Positions 1 through 7,835 of a DNA stretch of 29,141 bases are shown one piece after another. The stretch spans positions 1-29,141 of the forward strand of contig CAJUCO010000031.1 in NCBI GenBank assembly GCA_910585245.1, given 5' to 3'. The DNA is from an uncultured Oscillibacter sp. (GTDB lineage Bacteria > Bacillota > Clostridia > Oscillospirales > Oscillospiraceae). The notes under the pieces were generated by a model, which saw only the letters and a list, made by a program, of their open reading frames with translations, ran no database searches and was not told where the DNA came from. Positions within the stretch are counted from its first letter, which is position 1. Each line of letters begins with the position of its first letter. The translations under genes were made by a program, and so were the position numbers.

Positions 1-303
1 ACTAGCCCGTTTTCTGTATCAGCACAGATTTTTCAACTTCCCTTTCCCCTCCCATTCTTTTTTCTGGAACCCCCTATTTTCACATCTTCAAACCCTCGAA
101 ATTTAAAAATCATCCATCAGTAATATTAAAAAAATAAATTAACCGAAAATTTGGTAATCACCCTTGATTGCATTAACCGAAATATATTCCTTGTCATTTT
201 TTTAATTTATAACCAGCCTTTCAACTGTATTATAAAATTCACTTTTTCAAAATAAACATAAAAATAAGCCAGATGTTTTCACATCTGGCCCATCTGAACT
301 CTC
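1..303. other. AT-rich stretch without a gene
   Basis: No open reading frame with a ribosome binding site is visible. The stretch is rich in A/T runs and holds only the terminator of the next minus-strand gene at its right end. It belongs to the low-GC segment that continues to about 3880. Confidence 0.6.
268..289 (-). terminator. Intrinsic terminator of the 76-aa hypothetical gene
   Basis: An 8-bp perfect stem (GCCAGATG / CATCTGGC) with a 6-base loop is followed on the minus strand by TTATTTTTATG. It lies 15 bases after the stop codon of the gene at 304-534. Confidence 0.8.
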
Positions 304-534
304 TTATTTGCAACGTTGCTTCGGTTTAATATAACCATACCTAATGGCAAGCGCTCTTGCGATTATCTCTAGCATTTTATCATCAAAAGCATACTGCATA
401 TCAGATGGCAACCTTAATCCCCCCAAATAAAATCCGTTTGGTGACCGGAAGTGGTATTCGTTATGTATCTCCTTACTCTGGTCCTGATATAAATTCTGAC
501 AAATATCAAAACCATATTTATTTATATATGACAT
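304..534 (-). CDS. Hypothetical protein, 76 aa
   Basis: This is a small soluble protein with no signal peptide or membrane segment, and I recognise no family. The ATG at 534 is preceded by AAGGGGGA about 7 bases upstream, and an intrinsic terminator follows the stop, so it looks like a real single-gene transcription unit. The sequence has many aromatic residues in the first half and a basic C-terminus ending KPKQRCK. The codons are AT-richer than those of the V-ATPase operon, as for the other genes in this accessory segment. No function is proposed. Confidence 0.6.
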   Translation of the reverse strand: MSYINKYGFDICQNLYQDQSKEIHNEYHFRSPNGFYLGGLRLPSDMQYAFDDKMLEIIARALAIRYGYIKPKQRCK

Positions 535-613
535 AAATTTTCCCCCTTCAAATAAACTTACTTGATCTCAGATATACGCTTATTGAAAAGAGAGTGGAAA
601 TGCTGAATCGTCA

Positions 614-650
614 AAAAAGGCTGTCAGATATCAAACCTGACAGCCTTTTT
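614..650. terminator. Bidirectional intrinsic terminator
   Basis: A 14-bp perfect inverted repeat (AAAAAGGCTGTCAG at 614-627 and its complement at 637-650) carries a T5 run on either strand. It sits 15 bases after the stop of the minus-strand lipoprotein gene. Confidence 0.85.
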
Positions 651-665
651 CTGTGTATTGATGCG

Positions 666-1424
666 TTACTGCTTGACCCAGTTGACCTTGGGGAATTCCT
701 CAATCAGTTCATCAAAGCCAGAACCTCTATAATAAATCGTTCCAACGCCATTATCAACACTACCTTGATCGTCTCGCTCTCTCATACTATATGCAATGTA
801 CTTTGCACCTTCTGGAGCATCTCCTTCAAATGTTGCAGTTTCAAAACAACAAGAACCAAAAGCAGTTTCACCTATGTAAGTCACTGAGTCCGGGATAATC
901 ACTTCTTTAAGGTGATTAGAACCGATGTTACACACGAATGCCTTTATTCCAATTTTCTCCAGCGTGTTTGGTAATGTCACTTTAGAGATTGCAGAACAGT
1001 CATAAAATGCACAATTACCTATTGATGTAACTCCTTTGTCTATAATCACCCAATTTATTTGTGTGTATATTTTGGTATCTTCATCTGCCCGCCAAGGGGC
1101 TACATTGTCATACATAGGGCTACTGTAATCATTCATTTCCCCGGTGCCTTTGATGACAAGCACATTATCTTGATAATACCATGTAAGGTCTGCTCCACAA
1201 ACTCCTTTGGCATCCGCTGTCTCCGCCGTGATTGTTTTTAGGAAATCATCTGTTACACTGTTTCCAGAAGATGGTGCGCTTTCTGCTGGTGCTGGTGAGG
1301 TGGTGACACTCCCACTCCCACCTTGCTGGTTCTCCTTTGGCTCCTGTGTCTGACTACCGCAAGCAACTAAACCAAGCGCAAGAACCACGCTTAATCCCAG
1401 TGCTGCAAATTTGCTGTTTTTCAT
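666..1424 (-). CDS. BspA-like leucine-rich-repeat lipoprotein
   Basis: This is a predicted surface lipoprotein of 252 aa. The N-terminus is a type II signal peptide (MKNSKF, a hydrophobic core, then lipobox LVAC), so Cys22 is the likely lipidated residue. A Gly/Ser/Pro/Ala-rich linker follows. The middle carries BspA-type (LRR_5) repeats, recognisable as VTSIGNCAFYDCSAISKVTLP and, later, IPDSVTYIGETAFGSC. In this family such repeats usually mediate binding at the cell surface; no ligand can be inferred. The start is placed at the ATG at 1424 because GGAGG lies 8 bases upstream; the five extra N-terminal codons readable from a TTG encode that ribosome binding site. Monocistronic, with a terminator at 614-650. 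Confidence 0.8.
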   Translation of the reverse strand: MKNSKFAALGLSVVLALGLVACGSQTQEPKENQQGGSGSVTTSPAPAESAPSSGNSVTDDFLKTITAETADAKGVCGADLTWYYQDNVLVIKGTGEMNDYSSPMYDNVAPWRADEDTKIYTQINWVIIDKGVTSIGNCAFYDCSAISKVTLPNTLEKIGIKAFVCNIGSNHLKEVIIPDSVTYIGETAFGSCCFETATFEGDAPEGAKYIAYSMRERDDQGSVDNGVGTIYYRGSGFDELIEEFPKVNWVKQ

Positions 1425-1461
1425 GTTCCCTTCCTCCAAACTTTATTCTTAACAGGTTCCA

Positions 1462-1499
1462 CATGAACCGCCCTGACTGGCGGTCAGGGACAGTTCATG
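1462..1499. repeat. Interrupted inverted repeat upstream of the lipoprotein gene
   Basis: The two nested stems are CATGAAC (1462-1468) with GTTCATG (1493-1499), and CCCTGAC (1471-1477) with GTCAGGG (1483-1489). It lies about 40 bp upstream of the lipoprotein start and has no T-run, so it could be a leader structure or an operator rather than a terminator. Confidence 0.5.
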
Positions 1500-1602
1500 C
1501 TTTCCCTGCCAAGAACAACAAAAGCAATGCGACGAGTTTGTATAAACCCATCACATTGCCTGACGTTTCATCAGAACAAACACAGCTATTTTTCCTGCCC
1601 TA

Positions 1603-1631
1603 TTGCTAAATCTGACTTGGACAGGTATAAT
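1603..1631 (+). promoter_or_regulatory. Sigma-A type promoter with no protein gene downstream
   Basis: TTGCTA (1603-1608) is separated by 17 bp from TATAAT (1626-1631). No plus-strand gene follows. Instead there is a set of stable helices that ends in a terminator at 1787-1824. Confidence 0.6.
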
Positions 1632-1637
1632 AATGCT

Positions 1638-1824
1638 GGGTGTAGAGTAACTCTACTGTGCTGGGTAGCTATGATACCCGTACAGCCTGGGGACGGGCCG
1701 TAATCCCGTCCCCAGGTGCCTGCTATTCGTTATCCTTGTACCTATCATTCTACCGCAGGGGCTATCTTTCGTCAAAACCTGATTCAAAAGGACACCGCCT
1801 GATTTGGCCGGTGTCCTTTCTTCT
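1638..1824 (+). ncRNA. Candidate structured small RNA, about 185 nt, unknown family
   Basis: The RNA would start about 7 bases after the TATAAT box and end at a T-rich terminator. Visible helices are: 5' hairpin GTAGAG-TAA-CTCTAC (1642-1656); a long interrupted rod pairing 1659-1661 with 1755-1757, GGTAG (1664-1668) with CTACC (1750-1754), ATGAT (1671-1675) with ATCAT (1744-1748) and GTACA (1680-1684) with TGTAC (1737-1741); a 12-bp apical stem, 1686-1697 with 1705-1716; a 20-nt one-sided bulge at 1717-1736; and the terminator. The rod-with-bulge shape and the length recall 6S RNA, but I cannot show that homology. The match may be to another family, or the RNA may be new. Confidence 0.45.
1787..1824 (+). 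terminator. Intrinsic terminator of the candidate small RNA
   Basis: An 11-bp perfect stem (1787-1797 with 1809-1819, AAAGGACACCG and its complement) is followed by TTTCTTC on the plus strand. It can also work on the minus strand, where TTTTG follows. Confidence 0.65.
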
Positions 1825-2307
1825 ATGAGTTTGCTTTTAATATATTGATTTATTTTTATAAAGTAACTACAATCAACCACAAAAGATTAAAAAATTGTAC
1901 TATTAGTCTCTTATTACAACCGTTTGTCCTATGTATATACATCTTTGGCCAAGGGTTAAGCACCCAGTAAAGTCTATCTCCCGGATACCGTGTTGGCCTC
2001 GTTGTAAAACTGCTTGTGATTTTGGTGCATATGATTTACGCAAAAGACTTTGCTTTCTTTCCGCCTCAATGTACCACCACTATCCAGAAGTATTTTTCTT
2101 GCTCCCAATGTCTCCCCAATTAACAGACGCAAAAGCGGCATAGAAAAATTTTCACTTTTGAAAATCATGCTATTTTGGCCCCAATGCTTACCCTAAAATT
2201 CAGCTATGCACACCATCGAAAAAGGCCAATGCACAGCCCAATTTTTTGACTGCCGGGACCAACTTTTCCCCTTCCGCTTTTTCATCACAGAGGATTCTCA
2301 AAGATTA

Positions 2308-2341
2308 AAAATGTTGGGAACGGTACTGCTCCCAACATTTT
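2308..2341 (-). terminator. Intrinsic terminator of the recombinase gene
   Basis: A 12-bp perfect stem (AAAATGTTGGGA at 2308-2319 with its complement at 2330-2341) ends in a T-run on the minus strand. It is 13 bases after the recombinase stop codon. Confidence 0.85.
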
Positions 2342-2354
2342 ACGCCCCTGTATA

Positions 2355-2930
2355 TCAAAGGTCAATAAAAGGATCCTCCTCCTCATATTCCCTCGCTTTC
2401 CGATACCACGTTGAGCGTGAAAGCCCTAACTGTTTAGCCGCTTTTGTCGCTGATAACTTCCCCTCTTTCACAGCGAGATAAACAGCCTCAAATGTATCAA
2501 CTGCCTTTTTAGGCCGGCCTTTCATCCTCCCCTCTGCTTTTGCAATCGCTATCCCTTCGGCCTGACGCTCTAATATATTTTCCCGTTCCAGTTCAGCCAG
2601 TGCACCAAAGACCGCCAACATGAATTTCCCCGCTGGTGTGCTGGTATCAATAGATTCCTTTTTGCTGATAAACTGCACACCTTTTGCGTCCAGTGTTGCA
2701 GTTAGGTCGAGCAAGTCACGGGTATTCCTCGCAAAGCGTGAAATACTCTCCACGGTCAGGCTGTCACCCTCCCGCACAAAATCTATCATTCTATGCAATT
2801 CGGGCCTTTCCTGTGACTTGCCGCTCATTTTATCAGTATAAACCCTTTCCACCTCCAATGACTCCATAAGTAAATCCTGTCTCGCTGTGTTTTGCTCCTT
2901 GGTGCTAATGCGTACATAACCAACTTTCAT
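2355..2930 (-). CDS. Serine recombinase (resolvase/invertase family)
   Basis: This is a site-specific recombinase of 191 aa, the usual size for the small resolvase/invertase class. The catalytic domain begins KVGYVRIST, where Ser9 is the expected nucleophile and Arg7 belongs to the active site. The central region includes SRFARN and the long E-helix (LAVFGALAELERENILERQAEG), followed by the GRMKGRP hinge and a C-terminal helix-turn-helix (ATKAAKQLGLSRSTWYRKA). It would cut and rejoin two short inverted half-sites through a 5'-phosphoserine intermediate. The ATG at 2930 has AGAGGAG 9 bases upstream. The gene stands alone with its own terminator. Its role may be resolution of a mobile element or DNA inversion; no invertible segment is obvious in the window. 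Confidence 0.92.
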   Translation of the reverse strand: MKVGYVRISTKEQNTARQDLLMESLEVERVYTDKMSGKSQERPELHRMIDFVREGDSLTVESISRFARNTRDLLDLTATLDAKGVQFISKKESIDTSTPAGKFMLAVFGALAELERENILERQAEGIAIAKAEGRMKGRPKKAVDTFEAVYLAVKEGKLSATKAAKQLGLSRSTWYRKAREYEEEDPFIDL

Positions 2931-2981
2931 TTTCTTTTGCTCCTCTCAACTAGATTTATAAATGAACCTGAACACCAAAAC

Positions 2982-3069
2982 CGTCCCGAAAGAGTTGCGC
3001 CCGAAAAGCTATACCTTTCAGAGCGTCCCGGCCTTTCCCCCTCTTCCCCCTCTGGACGTGTCCCGAAAA
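2982..3069. repeat. Four copies of a GTCCCGAAA-like motif upstream of the recombinase gene
   Basis: CGTCCCGAAA (2982-2991), GCGCCCGAAAA (2997-3007), GCGTCCCGG (3023-3031) and GTGTCCCGAAAA (3058-3069) are direct near-repeats in 90 bp, next to the start of the recombinase gene. This is where resolvases often keep their res sites. The rest of 2931-3191 shows no gene. Confidence 0.35.
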
Positions 3070-3191
3070 CTTATTTTCTGTTTTCAGCGCGCCCCTTTGG
3101 TGCGTTTCATTTATATTTCATCCTTCATTTTAGAGCAATAAAGCACGTCCTAAAAAAGTTGCAACATTTGAAACAAATGCATAAAAAAGAA

Positions 3192-3221
3192 GCCGTGCCC
3201 GGGATTACTCCTAAACACGGC
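3192..3221 (-). terminator. Intrinsic terminator of the HNH-like gene
   Basis: GCCGTG/CACGGC pair around an 18-base loop and are followed on the minus strand by TTCTTTTTTAT. It lies 11 bases after the stop at 3232. The loop contains CCCGGGATTACTCC, nearly the same as the loop of the terminator at 3827-3870. Confidence 0.75.
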
Positions 3222-3231
3222 CTTTTATGTA

Positions 3232-3681
3232 TCATCTAATGTTCAAAATTAAATCCCCACTATTGTCAACATCCACCACCAAATCACCGCAATATGTACG
3301 GTGTTGGTCGTGGTTAGCGGGTGTTACCGCTTTCAACAGTTGAGGTCTGTTATCAAATTTACTGCCCTCATGATGGGCATATAAGCCCGCTGTCATATTC
3401 GGGCATAACTCCCGGTGCAGATAAACTGTCTTTCCCTCTCGACAGGTTTTAACGTATTTATTTGTTCCACTCCAATACTCCCCCTTGATCTTGTGATAAT
3501 CTTTTTCACTTATCACAGTGAAAAAAGTGTCCTCTTCCTCGGTGTACTGCATGAATACAACACCGGGAAAATTCCCGCTTGTATATGCCGGATTCTTCCC
3601 GGCATTGTGAATCTTCGTCATGTACTTCATAATCACCTGCAAAGAAATTACTAACCGCTCAAATTTTAATTCCTGCTTCAT
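3232..3681 (-). CDS. Hypothetical protein with an HNH-like C-terminal motif
   Basis: This protein is 149 aa with no signal peptide or membrane segment. The C-terminal half reads VYLHRELCP, then AHHEGSKFDNRPQLLKAVT, then ANHDQH. This resembles the HNH_3 homing-endonuclease/AP2-associated pattern (His-His, D/N-N-R, L..VT...N...H), which would supply a metal-binding beta-beta-alpha fold that nicks DNA. The match is by eye and the N-terminal half is not recognised. The start is the ATG at 3681, with GGGAGG 8 bases upstream; a longer reading frame beginning at a TTG at 3714 lacks a ribosome binding site. The gene is monocistronic with its own terminator and lies in the AT-rich accessory segment. 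It could equally be a phage or plasmid hypothetical protein without nuclease activity. Confidence 0.6.
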   Translation of the reverse strand: MKQELKFERLVISLQVIMKYMTKIHNAGKNPAYTSGNFPGVVFMQYTEEEDTFFTVISEKDYHKIKGEYWSGTNKYVKTCREGKTVYLHRELCPNMTAGLYAHHEGSKFDNRPQLLKAVTPANHDQHRTYCGDLVVDVDNSGDLILNIR

Positions 3682-3826
3682 CTTTAGTGCCTCCCAATTA
3701 TTATTACGACCCAAATTTAAGCAAAAATCTTAAATTTAAATCTACTTCCCTTTTCTAACACAGCCTATTGGTAGGCGCTAACACTGACACCCCAACAGTA
3801 TCCAGCTTTTTAACCTTGCTGACAAA

Positions 3827-3870
3827 AAAGATGGTACTGCCCGGGATTCCTCCCAGGCAGTACCATCTTT
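3827..3870 (-). terminator. Terminator of the V-ATPase operon (bidirectional)
   Basis: A 15-bp perfect stem (AAAGATGGTACTGCC at 3827-3841 with its complement at 3856-3870), extended by an inner GGGA/TCCC, has T-runs on both sides. It lies 49 bases after the ntpD stop and marks the boundary between the low-GC segment and the GC-rich chromosome. Confidence 0.85.
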
Positions 3871-3918
3871 CACTTTTTAGGCCCATCGTAGAAGCGGTAG
3901 AATTACGGTACGGCTCCC

Positions 3919-4632
3919 CTAAACCTCTACCGGGCTTTCTCCGTCAGACCCGAAAGCCCTTACGGCTCTAGCGTCCTGCGCCTGCCGTTCCTCAATGGCT
4001 TCCTTCAAAATCATGTCCTTGACCTTCATAAGCCGGATAGTGGTTGCCCGGTCGTTTTCATCCAACTTCATGTTGATATACCGGATCGCCTCTTGCGTGT
4101 CGGGAATCATCACATACTCCAGGGCGTTGACCCGCCGCCGGGTCTTTTCAATCTCCTCCGCCATCAGCTGGGCGGACTTCTCGATCTCCGCCAGCTTCAA
4201 GAGCTTGCGGAACACCTTCCCCAACGCGTCCACAGCCGTGTCCAGCTCGCCGGACGTGGCCGCGAAGCCATAGGGATAGATGTCGGAGTCCGACCGGGTC
4301 TGGGTCTGGAAATCGTACACCGGCACGTTGACAGACATGATGTTCTGAGTGGTCTGGGTCAGCACCACGCTCTGCTTCGGATAGAGCAGGGCCTGCTCCA
4401 GGGCCTCGGAGCTCATGAGGGCGGAGGCCACCGTGAAGGCCCCGTGGACCTTCATCAGCTCCTCCTCCACCTCCGCCCGGAGGGCCCGGACCTCCCGGAC
4501 CGTCTCCAGAAACTGCTTCATCAGCTCATCCCGCTTGTCCTTGAGCAGCTTGTGGCCCCGCTGGGCGGTGCGCAGCTTGCCCTTCAGACGGGTGAGCTCC
4601 ATTCGGGTGGGGCTTACCGTGATATTCGCCAT
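3919..4632 (-). CDS. ntpD: V-type ATP synthase subunit D
   Basis: This is the central rotor stalk of the V1 sector, turned by the A3B3 hexamer and joined to the membrane ring through subunits F and C. The protein is 237 aa, close to family length. It opens with the conserved block MANITVSPTRMELTRLK and is mainly long N- and C-terminal alpha-helices (coiled coil, residues about 10-60 and 150-215), as in E. hirae NtpD. It is the last gene of the operon, starting 13 bases after ntpB, and ends about 50 bases before a strong terminator. Confidence 0.96.
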   Translation of the reverse strand: MANITVSPTRMELTRLKGKLRTAQRGHKLLKDKRDELMKQFLETVREVRALRAEVEEELMKVHGAFTVASALMSSEALEQALLYPKQSVVLTQTTQNIMSVNVPVYDFQTQTRSDSDIYPYGFAATSGELDTAVDALGKVFRKLLKLAEIEKSAQLMAEEIEKTRRRVNALEYVMIPDTQEAIRYINMKLDENDRATTIRLMKVKDMILKEAIEERQAQDARAVRAFGSDGESPVEV

Positions 4633-4645
4633 GGCTCACCCCTCC

Positions 4646-6031
4646 TTACTGCTCGTCTTTTTTCGGCCAATACCTCTCGATCAGCTCCGGCTTGATACGC
4701 TTCAGCTCCGCCTTGGGCAGGATGCTGAGAAGCTCCCAGCCCAGGTCCAGGGTCTCGAAAATGGAGCGGTTCTCCTCATAGCCCTGGTTCACGTAGCGCC
4801 GCTCAAACTCATCGGCAAACTTGGCGTACAGCAAATCCGTGGGGGTCAGGGCCGCCTCGCCCAGAATAGACATCAATTCCTTGTTGTCCTTGCCGGTAGA
4901 GTAGGCCGCAAAGAGCTGGTTCATGGTGTCGGCGTGGTCCTCCCGGGTTTTGCCCTTGCCCACACCCTTGTCCTTCAAGCGGCTCAGGGAGGGCAGCACG
5001 TCCACCGGAGGGTGGATGCCCTGGCGGTACAGGGACCGGGCCAGGATGATCTGCCCCTCGGTGATATAGCCCGTCAGGTCGGGGATGGGGTGGGTCTTGT
5101 CGTCTTCGGGCATGGTCAGAATAGGGATCAGGGTAATGGAGCCCTTCTTCCCCAGCTGCCGGCCGGCCCGCTCGTACAGCGTGGCCAGGTTCGTATACAG
5201 GTAGCCGGGGAAGCCGCGGCGGCCCGGAACCTCTTTCTTGGCGGCGGAGACTTCCCGGAGGGCCTCGGCGTAGTTGGTGATGTCGGTCATAATGACCAGC
5301 ACGTGCATATCCTTCTCAAAGGCCAGATACTCCGCGGCGGTCAGGGCCATACGGGGAGTGGCGATACGTTCCACCGCCGGGTCGTTGGCCAGGTTGGAGA
5401 ACAGCACGGTACGGTCAATGGCCCCGGTGCGCTTGAACTCGTTGACGAAGAACTCCGACTCCTCGAAGGTGATGCCGATGGCGGCAAAGACCACGGCGAA
5501 GTTGGCGCTCTCATCTCCCAGCACCTTGGCCTGCCGGGCGATCTGGGCCGCCAGGTTGGCGTGGGGCAGGCCGGAGCCGGAGAAGATGGGCAGCTTCTGT
5601 CCACGGACCAAGGTGTTCAGGCCGTCGATGGTAGATACGCCGGTCTGAATGAACTCGTTGGGGTAGTCCCGGGCGGCGGGGTTCATGGGCAGGCCGTCAA
5701 TGTCCCGGTACTCCTCCGCCAGGATGTCGGGGCCGCCGTCAATGGGGTGGCCCATGCCGTTAAAGACCCGGCCCAGCATATCGCCGGACACGCCCAGCTG
5801 GAGGGGATGTCCCAGGAAGCGGACCTTGGCGTCGGCCATGTTGATGCCCGCTGCAGACTCGAAGAGCTGGACCACGGCGGTGTCGCCGTTGACCTCCAGC
5901 ACCTGGCCCCGGCGGGTGGACCCATCGTGAAGCTCCACTTCCACCAGTTCGTTGTAGGTGACGTTCTCCACCATCCGGACCATCATCAGGGGGCTTACAA
6001 TTTCCTCTACGGTTTTGTATTCACGAATCAT
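4646..6031 (-). CDS. ntpB: V-type ATP synthase subunit B
   Basis: This is the non-catalytic nucleotide-site subunit of the V1 A3B3 hexamer. At 461 aa it is family length. It lacks a true P-loop and has the typical degenerate segment GSGLPHANLAAQIARQ instead. Conserved blocks include the early STRRGQVLEVNG, then VSTIDGLNTLVRGQKLPIFS, the MALTAAEYLAF segment and RRGFPGYLYTNLATLYERAG. The start ATG (6029-6031) overlaps the ntpA stop as ATGA, so the two are translationally coupled, fitting the 1:1 A:B stoichiometry. Confidence 0.98.
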   Translation of the reverse strand: MIREYKTVEEIVSPLMMVRMVENVTYNELVEVELHDGSTRRGQVLEVNGDTAVVQLFESAAGINMADAKVRFLGHPLQLGVSGDMLGRVFNGMGHPIDGGPDILAEEYRDIDGLPMNPAARDYPNEFIQTGVSTIDGLNTLVRGQKLPIFSGSGLPHANLAAQIARQAKVLGDESANFAVVFAAIGITFEESEFFVNEFKRTGAIDRTVLFSNLANDPAVERIATPRMALTAAEYLAFEKDMHVLVIMTDITNYAEALREVSAAKKEVPGRRGFPGYLYTNLATLYERAGRQLGKKGSITLIPILTMPEDDKTHPIPDLTGYITEGQIILARSLYRQGIHPPVDVLPSLSRLKDKGVGKGKTREDHADTMNQLFAAYSTGKDNKELMSILGEAALTPTDLLYAKFADEFERRYVNQGYEENRSIFETLDLGWELLSILPKAELKRIKPELIERYWPKKDEQ

Positions 6032-7800
6032 CAGATGTCACCTCCCTGGGCGGCGATTTCAGCGATCTGGGTTTCCATCTCGGCCCCAATGCCCTCGTAG
6101 ACCTGAACGTACTCCTCGGCAGGGACGCTCTTGGCCCGGCCGATCTTCTCCCGGACGGGGATATCGAAGAGCTTCATCACGTCCGCTCCCTTGGCGATGG
6201 CGTCCCGGCACAGCGCCTCGTAGCGGAGGATCAGGGCCAAGAGTTTGCCCTGGCGGTCATAGCTGGAATAGCCGTCGATGTCGGTAAAGGCGTTTTGCTG
6301 GAGGAAGTCCTCCCGGACCATCCGGGCCACTTCCAACGTCAGCTGGTCGGCGGGGGACAGGGCGTCCTTACCGACGAGCTGAACGATTTCGTTTAGGCTG
6401 GCCTCCTGCTGGAGGATGCTCATGGCCTGACCACGGTCCTTCATGAAGTCCGCGCCAAAGTTCTCGTCGAACCAGGGCTTCAGGGTATCCAGGTACAACG
6501 AGTAAGAGTTCAACCAGTTGATGGCGGGGAAGTGCCGCTTGTAGGCAAGGGAGGCGTCCAGAGCCCAGAAGACCTTGACGATGCGCATGGTGGCCTGGGA
6601 GACGGGCTCACTGAGGTCGCCGCCCGGAGGGGAGACCGCGCCCACGGCGGTCAGGGAGCCCCGGCGCTGATCGGAGCCGATGCACTCCACACTGCCGGCC
6701 CGCTCGTAGAACTGGGCCAGACGGGAGCTCAGATACGCGGGGTAGCCCTCTTCACCGGGCATCTCCTCCAGACGGCCGGACATCTCGCGGAGAGCCTCGG
6801 CCCAGCGGGAGGTGGAGTCGGCGATGACGGCCACGTCATAGCCCATGTCCCGGAAGTACTCCGCGATGGTGATGCCGGTGTAGACGGACGCCTCACGGGC
6901 CGCCACGGGCATATCGGAGGTGTTGGCAATCAGCACCGTCCGCTTCATCAACGACTCGCCGGTGCGGGGGTCCTTCAGCTCGGGGAATTCCCGGAGAACG
7001 TCGGTCATCTCGTTGCCCCGCTCGCCGCAGCCGATGTAGACCACGATGTCCACGTCGGACCACTTGGCCAGCTGGTGCTGAACCACGGTTTTGCCGGAGC
7101 CGAAGGGGCCGGGAACGGCGGCGGTGCCGCCCTTGGCGATGGGGAACATGGTGTCAATGATTCGCTGGCCAGAGCACAGAGGACGCTCGGGGGAGTATTT
7201 CTTCTCATAGGGACGGCCGATACGGACGGGCCACTTCTGCACCATGGTCAGGGGTACGTCCTTGCCGTCCTCGGTGGTGAGGGTGGCCACGGTTTCCGTG
7301 ACCTTATAGCTGCCGCTCTTGACCGATTTGATGGTGCCTTTCAAATTGGGGGGCACCATGATCTTGTGAAGCACCACGGGAGTCTCCGGAACGGTGCCGA
7401 TGACATCGCCGCCAATCACCTTGTCCCCGGCTTTCACCGTGGCGGTGAAGTCCCACTTTTTCTCGTGGTCCAGGGCGGAGACCTCCACGCCTCTTGTGAT
7501 GTTGGCCCCCACTTTTTCCACGATCTTCTCCAGGGGACGCTGGATACCGTCATAAATGCCCTCGATCATGCCGGGGCCCAGCTCCACGCTCATGGGCGCG
7601 CCGGTGGTCTCCACCACTGCGCCGGGGCCCAGGCCGGAGGTTTCCTCATAGACCTGGATGGAGGCGGCGTCGCCCTTCATAGTCAGAATTTCGCCGATCA
7701 GTCGCTGGGGGCCGACGCGGACCACGTCGGACATATTGGCGTTGGACAGCCCCGTGGCGACCACCAGCGGCCCGGAAACTTTAACAACTTTGCCGCTCAA
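6031..7800 (-). CDS. ntpA: V-type ATP synthase subunit A (catalytic)
   Basis: This is the catalytic ATPase subunit of the rotary V/A-type ATPase. It is 589 aa, as expected. The Walker A loop is GPFGSGKT at residues 231-238. The GERGNEMTDVL segment carrying the catalytic glutamate, the ADSTSRWAEALRE block and YPAYLSSRLAQFYERAG follow. The 'non-homologous' insertion typical of A (not B) subunits lies at about residues 110-200. The gene is separated from the upstream F gene by 253 bases that contain an inverted-repeat element, unlike most junctions in this operon. Confidence 0.98.
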   Translation of the reverse strand: MSGKVVKVSGPLVVATGLSNANMSDVVRVGPQRLIGEILTMKGDAASIQVYEETSGLGPGAVVETTGAPMSVELGPGMIEGIYDGIQRPLEKIVEKVGANITRGVEVSALDHEKKWDFTATVKAGDKVIGGDVIGTVPETPVVLHKIMVPPNLKGTIKSVKSGSYKVTETVATLTTEDGKDVPLTMVQKWPVRIGRPYEKKYSPERPLCSGQRIIDTMFPIAKGGTAAVPGPFGSGKTVVQHQLAKWSDVDIVVYIGCGERGNEMTDVLREFPELKDPRTGESLMKRTVLIANTSDMPVAAREASVYTGITIAEYFRDMGYDVAVIADSTSRWAEALREMSGRLEEMPGEEGYPAYLSSRLAQFYERAGSVECIGSDQRRGSLTAVGAVSPPGGDLSEPVSQATMRIVKVFWALDASLAYKRHFPAINWLNSYSLYLDTLKPWFDENFGADFMKDRGQAMSILQQEASLNEIVQLVGKDALSPADQLTLEVARMVREDFLQQNAFTDIDGYSSYDRQGKLLALILRYEALCRDAIAKGADVMKLFDIPVREKIGRAKSVPAEEYVQVYEGIGAEMETQIAEIAAQGGDI

Positions 7801-7835
7801 ATTCTAAAACCTTCTTTCAGGATAGATTTGCGGAA

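Larger units (their letters stand above)
1440..2354. other. Long region without a convincing protein gene
   Basis: No reading frame here has both a ribosome binding site and plausible protein composition. The left part holds an interrupted hairpin (1462-1499) and a promoter, helices and terminator that together suggest a small RNA (1603-1824). From about 1830 to 2300 the DNA is AT-rich and featureless to my reading. The right edge holds the terminator of the recombinase gene. Confidence 0.6.

Noticed and set aside
1653..1880. Minus-strand reading frame over the candidate small RNA
   Set aside because: No ribosome binding site fits and the sequence looks like translated hairpins, so it is taken as non-coding.
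4415..6100. Long plus-strand open frame opposite the V-ATPase B gene
   Set aside because: It is the antisense shadow of a GC-rich gene; it has no ribosome binding site and no recognisable domain. The same holds for other long frames opposite ntpA, ntpI, metG and the transposase.
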